Source: Sanghuangporus weigelae
Lineage: Eukaryota; Basidiomycota; Agaricomycetes; Hymenochaetales; Hymenochaetaceae
Assembly (NCBI GenBank): GCA_033182465.1
Contig: CP137324.1
Coordinates: 1,922,001 to 1,986,000, forward strand
DNA: 64,000 nt
Direction of reading: 5' to 3'
Shown: positions 39,281 through 50,306 of the stretch, piece after piece
Layout of the letters: every line of letters begins with the position of its first letter
How positions within the stretch are numbered: the first letter of the stretch is position 1
Program-made: the position numbers and the translations under genes
Notes under the pieces: generated by a model
Databases searched by the model: none
What the model was told of the DNA's origin: nothing
What the model saw: the letters and a program-made list of their open reading frames with translations, nothing else

Positions 39281-39998
39281 GCTGATTGTCAGGAGCAGGG
39301 ACTAGGAGAAAAGGGGCACAGAATGCAGGCCATCTTATACCCACGAGAAGATATCTCATCAGAAGTCCAGAAAGGCAGAATCGCCAAGGATAGCCTTCCA
39401 ATCTGCCCCTATTTCGCCTCCAGCATATGTTTGGGCTTTCTGACGCCAGTTCAACAAAACAGTCGGTCTCGATAGGACGAGGAGATTGTATAGGGAGATT
39501 AAGATGTCTTCTCATTCCAATGCAGATTGTTATACACTCAGATCGTGCTGTGATTAGTTCAGGGGTTTGGACAAATAGCAGAGGCCCGAATTGGATATCG
39601 TCGGTGGTTCCCGACTTTATAAGACGAGGACAAAGGATCACGCACGTCCGTAATGATCGCTTCGACCTTTATGATGGATCAGATGTAATTTTCTCTGCAA
39701 CGAAGACATTCTTTATTGGAACGGGTCGGGGACATGCTGCTTCCAATTCAATCAGTTTCCACTCCGGTCATGCAGCATTTGCAGTCAACACTCACATTCT
39801 TCAAGCAATGACGTCATTCTCCTTCAGCCCATCGCAGAACATCTTCCATGTTGAGAGGATGAGAAATTTCGTCCTAAATCTACGTGTCAGTCATGATCAA
39901 TACTGTCAGGAAGTCTTTCGTACCAGTTGCGATCTCTCTTCGCCATGATCATCCATCTGTCACAAATGAGCACTCGCATAGCGTATCTTGACTTCAAG
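39281..39998. other. Intergenic region before MED7 3' end
   Basis: About 0.7 kb. A plus-strand open frame (39427-39948, about 170 aa) has no recognised motif and no ATG context or splice support. It would hold the promoter of the GPI gene and the 3' UTR of MED7, both on the minus strand. Confidence 0.35.
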
Positions 39999-40726
39999 TT
40001 AGCATACCTTCACCTAATGAACTTGTCATAAACAACGTGTGCGGGAAAAAAGTAGGAAAAAAATCTCACTATATTCGATGTGGCTTGCTTTAACTCTTTC
40101 AATCTCGACTGCAAATCGTCGCATTTTCTACAACTAATTATCAAACACCGAGTACGCAGATGCCGTAGAATCACCCACTTATGGAGAGCAGCTGTTTCCT
40201 CCCGTCTAAGTTCCAATTGCCTCGTCATCATCATCTCCAGATTGAACCTCGCCTGAACTGGTCGTAGATCATTCGCTGCGCTCATGATATTCTGGCTCAT
40301 GACCGTAAGCCATTCAACATGCGTCTGCCATTCTGGTCGTTCAGTCGACGTCGGTCCAGGCGGCGGAGAGAGGAGTGACTTGAGCAAACGCGAGTACGTA
40401 ACTAGCATGGAGCGAAGAATTGATAGTAAAGCGGGTCTACGATCTGGTGGGTTATCAGTTGAACCATCTGGAATACTTAAAAAATCAAAGGCAAGATACC
40501 GATTGTAGGATCGTCCGGATATAATTGCTGGCCACCTAATTCTCCCAAAGAAGGTATCTTCTCCTTGACCTTCATGTACAGTATGATCAACTTCAAACCA
40601 CGAAACATGGCGAGCATGTTGACTTACAAACCACGTATCACCAAAGACATTGTAGTACCCATCTTCAAGTATCCAATCAACCCTCGGTTTCTCGAGCTGC
40701 GTCAAAGGCCAATCCGGTACATCTTT
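39999..40726 (-). CDS. MED7: Mediator complex subunit 7, C-terminal exons only (5' part missing)
   Basis: MED7 is a middle-module Mediator subunit that bridges transcription factors and RNA polymerase II. Five minus-strand exons (40726-40628, 40569-40500, 40467-40179, 40127-40070, 40013-39999) encode 176 aa in one frame. They begin KDVPDWPLTQLEKPRVDW, continue through VFGDTWFVKEKIPSLGELGG and ILRSMLVTYSRLLKSLL, and include the MED7 hallmark NDLRPVQARFNLEMMM before a helical end. The first exon begins at a good acceptor (CACACAG). The N-terminal 60-80 residues, usually including an NPFPPPP-type motif, are absent from the remaining 140 bp before the retrotransposon. Either the transposon stack sits inside intron 1 and the first exon is beyond the window, or the gene has lost its 5' end. 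Confidence 0.88.
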
Positions 40727-40863
40727 CTGTGTGACGATGTAACAGTCACTCGTATTATCTGAGTACTGATTACTTAAGATCAGGAAAGTCGGATTAAGTA
40801 TAGCACTATTTCCCTCATGTTATGCCTCATGTATTTTAGTTTAAATAGCAAGTAGATAGCGAC

Positions 40864-41099
40864 ATGTAAGGGGGATTCTCCCCCCTCGTTATACACACAA
40901 TACTACGGTTATTCCAGCCAGTAGACGTGTGAACTGAGCTCCAGGAGAATTCTTCAGTGTGACCGAATATCCATTCGTCACATATTTTTGGCTGTTCCAA
41001 CTGTCTTGCTTAACATCTGAACTCGTTATTATACTAGTCGACGTTGTCGAGGAGCCAAAGGAGGTCTGATCAACCTACCGGTACCTGCATAGTTGACTC
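40864..41099 (+). repeat. Candidate 5' LTR of element A
   Basis: The interval from TGTAAGG to a possible ...TGACTCA end, before the leader and Gag start at 41184. No second copy lies in the window, so this rests only on position, the TG..CA ends and the change of sequence character. The true end could lie up to about 60 bp further right. Confidence 0.35.
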
Positions 41100-41183
41100 A
41101 TCATTCGAAAACTCACAAAAACAGCTAAGTTTCAATCAGTTTCAATCAGTCTTGTAAAGTTTCTTTGAGTACTCACCATATCT

Positions 41184-44100
41184 ATGGCCACCCGCAATGT
41201 TTTAGCATTGCGTTCCATGAAGGGAATCCCACGCGAAGTTGATTGAGACGTACCGATCAAGAGACGGACCTACAGACGAAGGGGTTCGTTTGGAGCAGCT
41301 GAGGATCAGCTCTTCCCTAATTCGAAACGACAACTCAAGATGAGCAAGTCATCAGAAGGTAATGACAACGACAACGAAGATAAAGACTTACATAGTCTAG
41401 CTGCAGCATCAGGGGCAGTAGAGTCCCCCCAAAGTATTTCCCAAGCGAATGTACCGCTTGATGCCGCTGTGGGCCGCCTCAGAAGGGCGAGGGCCGGCGA
41501 AGAACCAAGGGTCAGTACCCTACCAGTAAATGACGGAGAGACGTCCTCTTTACTCGCTTGGAGGCCAGCAGGATACTTCCCCTTGGCCGCACATACCATA
41601 GAAACTGTAACAACCAAAGAAAGTGTTAGTTCAGTAGCGGAAGAAGTTCAGAAGAATGAACCTACTCCTCAGAGTGAATACCGAACCATTCCTAGTGAAA
41701 TAACTCATAAGACCTTAGAAGACGAAGAAGGATTTCGTACGGTAACTCACCGACACGGAACGAGGCGCAATGACGAAAGATCGAGTGATGGTGACAAATT
41801 GTCACCAGAACACCCGATATTCGAAACTCCCTATCAAAGATTAAGCAGAGGCACTCAAAATTTAAACAAAGAACTCTTGGGAACCTTTAATAATCGTTTC
41901 GCAGTATTATCAGGCAGATACGACTCGTTCGACAGACGAGTCGAAGAACTGGGCAAAGATATTAGTCAATTTGCAGAGAAATACAAAGATAAGATACGCA
42001 CCGACTCGGCAAACAAGGAAATGGTAAAGCTTGACGAGCAAGAGGAGGAGGACAACATATCTTCAGGTACAAGTTACGGCAGTAAATCGGAACGTAAAGC
42101 ACAAAGAAAGACTTGAAATTTTGAGGAAAGACGTCGTCAGAAAACTGACGAAGTTCGCGAATGGGCACGAGCTAGTGCCATTGCGATTTCTGGACAGAGA
42201 GCAAACAAATCAGATGAAATCTCACCTATAGTTTCCGGCTTTGATCAGGAGGAATTCACCTCGGGTATCTACACGCAACCAAGCGATAAGGGAAAATACC
42301 CTGATCCAAGGAACTATGGAAATACTGGGTTAGCTTTCTCCACCATTGATGACATCGATAAGCAAATGGAATACTTACTTTCGGTCCGAGAGGAACACCT
42401 TCTCCAAGAACAAAGAGAACTTGAGGGACGACGCGTGCCCATGCAGCGTGTTCCGACCCTGTATCAGGATCGTCCCGGACCATCTGGTCTGAATATGTCA
42501 GAAAAAGAAAGAAAAGAGAGAGTAAGAACTCACCGGAGATACAAATCAAGATCAAAATTGCGCAGCTCAGGACAAAGGACTGTAGAATTCCAAAAGAAGG
42601 AGAAGAACATCAAGCATAGTCCGATACCTGATACCTTCTCGGGAGATGAAGAGACGCATCCACCTCGCAGAGGACCTCCTGATAGCTCAGGGCCAAGCTC
42701 TGATGGTTCCGATGACGAGAGACGAGGTGGAGGAGACTCGTCTGATACTAGTACAGAAGAGAATGAAACTTCTGAAACGGAACAATTAGGACCCGCCTGA
42801 GTGATTCGTAAACTTGTCAAACTTACTGGCAAAGGCCAAACGAGGCCTGATGAATCTAAGAAGATGAAAAACAAAGATAAGCGTGATAGAAAGAAAGAAA
42901 AGGAAACAAAAAAGAAATACCGAGAAAGGTTCGCCTCAGCGAAACCAATCGATAACCTAGGTAAACACAGTTTCCTAAAACAAGTTATTCGTCAGTCGTC
43001 AAGAAAACCATCAAGTCCTTCAGACTCGAGTGACTCTTCAAGCTCACCTAGTTCACCTAGTAGTCCTGATAATTTGGATGACGATACCTTACTGGGACCT
43101 TCCAGTATCGACTCAAGTGATTCCGAACGAACTAAAAAGAAGAAGAAAAGTGCTAAACACAAATGGAAGCATGATATGATGAGATTGAAAATACAGACTG
43201 CAGGAATAAAAGCCTTACCTCCAAACCCATATGATGGGGAACCCAATATGAATAGGTACAGCAAATTCATCACGGAAACTAATCTGTACATGCGTTACAC
43301 TGGATTAGACAAAATACCGAAAGAACAAGTTGGAGTATTACCTACCTTTCTGAAAGGCAAAGCTATGGATTTCTACCGACAGCACATAGGCGTTGATTAT
43401 CGAAAATGGACTCTCGAAAAGTTCTATGAAGAATTGATGAATTACTGTTTTCCAGTGAATTACTCTGAAGACTTACGAAAACAATTTAATCAGAACAAAC
43501 AAGGTCGAAGAAACATACAAAAATATTTGTATGATATCGGAATACTAGCAGAGAATCTAGGAGATATATCAGTAAGGGATCATATTAGAAAGATTTGGGA
43601 CGGCTTACATCCCCAATATCAAAGACAATTACGACTTGATAACTTGAGTCCAGATATAGTGAGCATGAGTGATCTACGAGATCGTCTCATCAGTATCGAA
43701 TGGGCTAATGAAGCAATAGGAATAAAATGGCATGAAACTTACTTTGCAGACAAGCCAAAGTTCAATAAACCTCGTAATGAATGTCCAGATAATCCGAGAC
43801 GCACATATGAGGACAAGAAGAAACCTTACTGGAAGTCTAAAAGGCGAAACGAACTAAACGAACGGTCACGTGACAAAAGACAGCGGTCAAATGTCACATC
43901 AAATAGTATGAGCCCGAAGTCTACAAATCGAAACAAAAATGATAGAGGTCAACGAAGAAATAACACAAACAAGGAAAGGAGACCCACAGATACATATATG
44001 AAGAAACATAGTAAAGAAAAACTTGATGAAATGCGAGCTAAAGATCAATGTTTTATTTGTGAGCAAACTGGTCATTTTGCGAAAGATTGTCCTACCAGAA

Positions 44101-44456
44101 GTACAGTAAAGATGGAAACCAATTCTGTCAAACCTAAAACGGAGGAGAAAGAGATTACTGTGAATTACGCAGCATTAGACAAGCTTAAGGAAATGAAAAA
44201 TGACCAACAATACCTTGATATTGAGTTAGTCACTCAATCGAATGCTGTCAATTTAGGACAACATGTAATAAGCTCAGCAATGATGGGTGTAGACGAACAA
44301 GATGAACAAGATGACGAACCTTGTATCATGACAGATCATTATTACAACTATAAAATGATTCAAGAGACGTTCAGTTACGAACGTACGGATTTGTTAATTC
44401 CCAGTTTCGAAGTACCGAAACCTCGAAGAAAAGAGACAATATTAGTCCGATCACGT
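41184..44456 (+). pseudogene. gag: Element A gag frame, left portion, with three in-frame TGA codons
   Basis: One frame of 1091 codons from ATG at 41184 to the element B insertion, interrupted only by TGA at 41244-41246, 42114-42116 and 42798-42800. Each stop is flanked by unbroken homologous-looking sequence, so these look like point mutations (CGA to TGA fits all three). The product is Lys/Arg/Ser/Glu-rich. A capsid-like helical region (LPPNPYDGEPNMNRYSKFI, then FLKGKAMDFYRQH and YCFPVNY) is followed by a CCHC zinc knuckle CFICEQTGHFAKDC (44049-44090) that binds the element RNA. The last codons before the break are TCA CGT, and ACGT there is one copy of the element B target duplication. Confidence 0.85.
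44453..44456. repeat. Target-site duplication ACGT of element B (left copy; right copy 63259-63262)
   Basis: The four bases adjoining each outer LTR end are ACGT. Dropping one copy together with element B keeps element A in frame, which independently supports a 4-bp duplication rather than 5. Confidence 0.9.
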
Positions 44457-46072
44457 TGTCAGGCTATGAAATTGCCTGGACATAAACAAGCAGGAATAGC
44501 ATAGCATCAGTCATTACTATCAAGCAATAGCTCTATGGGATGCGACATATAAATCCTTGAAACTCAGATTCAGCTCATTCGTAAGTGCTCTACCAATGCG
44601 ATCAGAAAAGAAAATCATGAGCATAATGACAGAAGCCCATACCAGATAAGCGTAGGGTGATAGCAATGCAAAATCACCAAGAAAAGCGGCTCTACCCTAG
44701 TCGTAATAGTCGTCTCAATCATGATTCTAATACCGCATCAGGATAAATCAACTTGGATATCAATGCTGACACTTACTGTAGCTGTTCAATGGTGATCTGA
44801 CGAGGCCTACGAATTAACCTCAACACCTTCTTCATGCGGCACCACATGTGTGAAAGGCGTGCAAAAGGGTTGCGAGAAGGCATTTTGAGAAGATACGGAT
44901 TAAGGAGACTACGCCGTCACTCATATACAATTTACACTGAATTGGTCTAAGCCATACAGGGTCCGACGAGCTTCTTTAAGGTCCCCGTTCAGAGGTATTC
45001 AAATCGCTTATTGACCTGAAGCAGACCGATAATGCGCACCAGAATTGAGGGTATGAGCCTAGATTTGTGCAAGACAATTCAGACTCCCTATCAACGACTA
45101 CGTTACAATGAGTCAATGCTTAGGCATGTGTCATGACCTAATCAGGAGGCAGTCCAAGCTTTGTTAGGATACCATAAAGGGATATGAGCTTTGGACTCGC
45201 AGGACAAGAAGCCGAGACGGAAATCAGATTCTATATTAGGAAGGTTGAACCTAATTTTTCTTATATAAGCAAGTGCATTTGAGTCCTATTTTTAGTTTAT
45301 TTTCTTGGCCTTGCTTTGTAATGCTTAATAATGCTTAGTAAGCTCAGCCTATATAAGGCGGGCGAGCGAGCACGCCAAGAGAGAGAGCAACTTGACCTTT
45401 AACCACCACCATCTCTCTCCACTTTGTTACTTTGTATCTTAAGTCTAAGTGAAGTATTAGTTTTTGTTACTGCTGTATAAATTAGGCAGTCGGTAATAAG
45501 CTAAGGTGTTAATTACTATTGCTGCATTATTATTTAGTACCCTAGATTTGCAAGCACACAGAGGTGTTTGTCATTGTCTAGCGCGGTGCACTCAAGTCAG
45601 GTGCTTGTCTGTACCCACCCTTGCTGAATATTAGTGTTGTGAATTATTTGACATCAGTATATCACTCGGATACGTCATTGAGCAGGTAGCTAGCACTACT
45701 TCGGTGTTTGCTGTTAGTACCTGTTAAGAATAAGTGCGGTTGCTAGTACTGCGAAGAGCGTTGCTACTAGGACCGATAACGATAAGCGAGGTTGCTAGAA
45801 CCGCTACTGTGCTGCTTCTAGAACCTAGTACGTATTAAGTTTGAGTTCAGGACTCTTATCAGCAAATCACACCTATCATACGTTGTCACCCCAAAATCAT
45901 CCATATCAACTTCCATTACTTACCCAACGGCCAACAATATCATACGCAGTCTAAGAATTAGTTGCCCCTAGCTAAACGAACAACAGGGAAGACTACCCGT
46001 CTAGATAAATAGACTGGTTGACTCTGTGAGAGCACTGTAGAATTTATTCACAAGTCCACTCTCAGCACGACA
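44457..46072 (+). repeat. Element B 5' LTR (1616 bp)
   Basis: Starts TGTCAGGCTATG, ends CTCAGCACGACA. A TATA box (TATATAAG, 45350-45357) and a GC-rich stretch just after it mark the probable promoter. Mismatches to the 3' LTR seen by eye: 44576 C/T, 44670 A/G, 45218 C/T, 46015 T/C. All are transitions; the last three are CpG to CpA or TpG changes. Confidence 0.97.
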
Positions 46073-46077
46073 AAACT

Positions 46078-46095
46078 TGGTGACCACCGCAGGGC
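46078..46095 (+). other. Candidate primer-binding site of element B
   Basis: TGGTGACCACCGCAGGGC begins 5 nt after the 5' LTR. TGG complements a tRNA 3' CCA end, as at tRNA-primed LTR elements. I cannot assign the tRNA without a search. Confidence 0.5.
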
Positions 46096-46199
46096 AGCTA
46101 AATTAAGTTCAATAGGCTGCAAATCATCAGGTTAAATTTACATAACAATCCAATCAATATTGGAAGTCAAGTCTATCATATATATTACACGTTATCAAC

Positions 46200-49100
46200 A
46201 TGACGACAGAAGATCTTAATACATTGGCACATGAAGTGTCACATGACACAGCTCGCTCAGTGCTGGACATGCCCTTTGCCAACACAAAGTATGCACCTAA
46301 GACGTTCATGGGTCATTTCTCAGAAGTCCAGGACTTTCTAGATCATTATGAGCAGCTCTGCAATAGAAATAATGTTATCACAGATGCAGACAAATGCAGA
46401 ATCATCACTCGGTACTGTGCAAGAAAGGTAGTACAAGTTATCGAAGGCCTGGATCACTTCATTATTCCTAATTGGTCAGAATTAAAAGCAGCGATCTTAT
46501 GTCTGTATGATGCAAATCTCAATGATAAGCGTTATACAAAGACTGATCTCAAGAAGTTTATGCTTGAGAGTCGTGAGAAGAAGACTAAGCAGTGGAGGGA
46601 CTTTACAGAATATACGCGCAAGTTTACCACAATTGGAGGATGGCTCAAAGGCCATAAGAAGATTACTGAGGATGAGCAAGCAATCTATTACTAGAAAGGA
46701 ATTGATGCATACACTCGTACAATTCTAGAAGCAAGGCTTCTTATGAAAGATCCCAAGCATGACATGAGCAAGCCATTCAAGATGCAGGATGTTTGGGAGG
46801 TTGCAGAAGCATGGCTAAATGCAGACAGGTTTGACAGACTTGAAGACGATGATAATCAGGGTAGCTTCCAATTTCTTAGAGCAGCAGATGAAGAGGACAA
46901 GAAAAATGAAGAGGAGGAAGAAGTAGAAGAAAGGCCGAAGGAGCATACAAGAGACAGAATCAGGGAAACTCAGATGCCCAAGCTGGATTATCCCGCTTTG
47001 AGCAGGACTAAGATGAAGGAGACCACACAGGATGAAGTTGAGAGTCTAATTGATCAAATGTCGAAGTTATTGCTCTCGGATCCAAAGTATGGCCTCCTAT
47101 ATTACAAGGCAGTCAAGCTTGATCCATTAGTAGCTCAAGCTGTACGTCCACCTAATGTTAGCAGAAGTTCAATGTCGAATATCAACTCAGAACGATCAGG
47201 AAATAGGCCACGTGAGAATAATTCAGGGCCCAGACCACCAAACCGCAATTGCTTCAGATGCGGTCAGAATGGACATGGAATGAGAAATTGCCCTGACATT
47301 AAGGAATTGCTTAGTCAAGGAGTGATCAAGTATGATCATACAGGAAGGCTGCAGATGAATGATGGCTCACCAATCAGTAGAAATTTTGACGAGCCTATCG
47401 TACAGGCAGTGAAGCGTCAACAGCCTCCAGCTAACAAGGTTAATTTTATTACATGTGAAGAACCAGAGGAATCAGATGGCATGCAAGATGCTCTGTACAT
47501 TCATCCTGAAGAAGAATTATCTGGATTTCCAGTGACACGGTCTCAGAAGGGAATTACTTCAAGACGTAATGGAGTTATGGATGAACCAAGGCAGAAACCG
47601 ACCAGGTCACCCAGGAGTAGACCTCAAGTAAAGACGTCAGATGAAACACCACGGCTGCCTGTGGTCAAGGAAATAAGTAGTCCACCTATTGTTCAGCCCA
47701 CTATGCAAGATGTAATCATGCAGGATCATCAACTTATCCAGAAAGTAGATCCACGTGGTAGCGTACCACAGCCAAAGGATAAGCCTGATAGTAAAGGAGA
47801 AAAGAATTCACCTGCACATCGCTTTCCAAGACAGTCAGAAATATCTTCTAATATTGACCTGCATGTAGTGGCAGATAGGATTCTAGTACAAGACCAACTT
47901 ATTTCAACCCACGAGCTATTAGGAGCATCACCAGGATTGGCACGTATCATATCAGACAAGCTTCAGTATAAGAGTATTAAGCCAAACACCGAGACAGTGA
48001 TGGAAGCAGAAGTCGAGGAAAACACATCGCAAGCATACTGGACAAAGCCTTTTATCCCAAAGACACATGGACGCTTGATTTGACTCACTGTCAGTTTTAG
48101 TGGGCATGATGTCAAAGCAATTTTAGATACAGGGTCACAGATGAATGTCTGTCATGCAAGGCTTGCAAAACTAGCTCAGATGCCAATAGACAGAACCCAG
48201 CGCATGAATATGAATGATGCCAATGGAGGGCAAGGATCCTTAGAAGGTATGCTTTCAGGAGTCAGAATTGATATAGGCAACATTGCAACAACTGGCAATG
48301 TATATGTTGGAAGTCAAGTCCCATTTGACCTACTGCTTGGAAGACCATGGCAGCGAGGAAATTTAATTTCCATTGACGAGCGTCCAGATGGAACTTATCT
48401 TCAGTTCAAGGATCCAGATGACCCAACACGATCAAAGACCAGATATGAGCTGCTAGTCATCCCAGATGGAAGCAATGATGTGTGGGATTATGATCCTGCA
48501 ACATGGCTTGCTGTTCAGCCAGACATGGATGACCATGATGATTATCAGGAGAAGTTTAGGCAGTTTATTAAGGACCGTGAGCAGGCAATAGCAGATGTGT
48601 TGGAAGAAGAAGAAATAGGAGAAGTTTACGCATCGTTTGGAAGCCCATTGACATCAGCTGAATGCATTGTTAAGGAATGGGAGATTGAGAAGCAAGGCAC
48701 CTCAATACCAGTGGAATTGACGCTTATTGAGCAGATCCCTTCGGAGTCAGAAGAAGCCCATAGCGAACCAGTTCCAAAGCCAGTAATTCACTTTGAGCGT
48801 AAGAGAATGCATGGTTCAGGAGAGACTGATAGCCTAGACTCAATGCCAGAGCTTAGGGACATCTCTGAGTCGGAATCAGAATCAAGTGGACCAGTTGACT
48901 GTTATCTGGGAGATGACGGAAACTGGAAGTACGACATGACAGGAGGAATTGAGAAGACCCATTCAGAGATACAGCTTTATGAGGAAGTCCTGAAGCCCAA
49001 GGAGAGGCTTGGCTTACTTTCAAGAAAAGAGGCTTCGGCGATTCAAAGGATCAGGGCAAAGTATTTTGGAGGTGACAGCCACAATGAAGCTAGAGCAAAG

Positions 49101-50306
49101 CCGGCTCAGCGACTAATAACCAGATACTGGCAGGATGGTGCAGGAAATGACTCTAAGGACTTAGGAGAGTCATCCAGTAAGAGAAGGAGTCAATTGGACC
49201 AAGAGTCTATTGGCGAAAATTTTATAAGTACATTACACCCTATTTATGAGGACCTGGAAGCGATGAACGCAAAAGTTTCCCCTTTTGCCACCCCAGACAT
49301 GGAAATTAGAAGTACCCAACAGCCTTATCAAGATGATATTATTATCAGGGCTGACAGTTCAGTGGTTGAGAACTTACAGGGTGTGCAAAATCGAAATCGA
49401 GATGATTTCGACATTTCTGGAAACCGCAATAGTTCAATGAAATGTGAGCCGATCGGTACGGTTAAGGTACCATTCGAAAGCTCTCGTCAGCACGAACCAA
49501 ATGAGTCCTCAGCGGACGAAATCAAACGTGTTCCGGCGAATCTACAGCGAAAACGACGGAATAGGAGAAGGTCAAAGCGAAAAATGAGGGTAGCAGACGC
49601 ACCAGTGGACCAAATGGTCTCGCAAAGGACTCTTTCGGATAGCGGGGAGCGAGACGAACCCAACGGAGCTATAATCAGGGCAAACGGACAAGGATTGATT
49701 AAGAAACGGCAGATTTTCGATTTTCAGAAATCTTCGATTTTGCAACCAGGACAGAACTCAAGTTTCAGGTACCAGACAGCTCAGAGTAACAACCAGAAAG
49801 ACTCTGGACAGGCAGTACATGGTACTAGGACTAAAGGAAAGCAAGTATGTCAGCGTAATAATGAGAAAAGGCAGGCTTACCAGTGTAAAAAGGCCAATAA
49901 TCAGATGTGCAATCCGAAACGATCGGATCTATCAACCATGACATATTTGGCATCGCCAGAAAGGGCTCAAAAAGACAATTCTAACGCACCAAGAATCACA
50001 GAAATCGGTGAAGAAGTGAGCAAGATAGAGCAGTTGCAGGTAAACCAGCCCAGAAGTGAGTCAACAAGTCAAGAGCAGAAAACACCAGATGCGTACGCGC
50101 GAGATTGTGGCAGGTCACATGACCACCAACCCTCACAACTCGGAATTGGATCTAAGGCAGAAATCAATGTCAACATTCAGTGGAGCGCTCTACAGGGAAT
50201 TATTTTGGCTCTATTTATGATCAGCTCAGCACTATTCTTTATGATTCTGACAGGATTGACCCTGTTCATAATTTTAAATTATGACAACCAGTCTCATCCT
50301 TTTTAA
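46200..50306 (+). pseudogene. gag: Element B gag-protease frame with two premature stops
   Basis: A single frame of 1368 sense or stop codons from ATG 46200 to TAA 50304-50306, interrupted by TAG (46692-46694) and TGA (48081-48083). Order: helical capsid-like region (FMGHFSEVQDFLDHYEQL), acidic Lys/Glu linker, CCHC knuckle CFRCGQNGHGMRNC (47250-47291), linker, then a retropepsin-like domain in the same frame. That domain shows ILDTGSQMN (DTG at 48126-48134) and the flap/C-terminal signature LLGRPW. A long Ser/Gln/Arg-rich region follows, ending in two closely spaced hydrophobic stretches (about 50185-50285). TAG fits TGG or CAG mutated by one transition; TGA fits CGA. The copy could still be mobilised in trans. 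Confidence 0.88.

Noticed and set aside
39427-39948. 174-codon plus-strand frame downstream of the GPI gene
   Set aside because: No motif, no intron, and it lies between two minus-strand genes where their UTR and promoter are expected.
44457-44504. Apparent C-terminus of element A Gag (residues after the arginine at 44454-44456)
   Set aside because: These codons belong to the element B LTR; the same sequence appears at 61643 without any Gag context.
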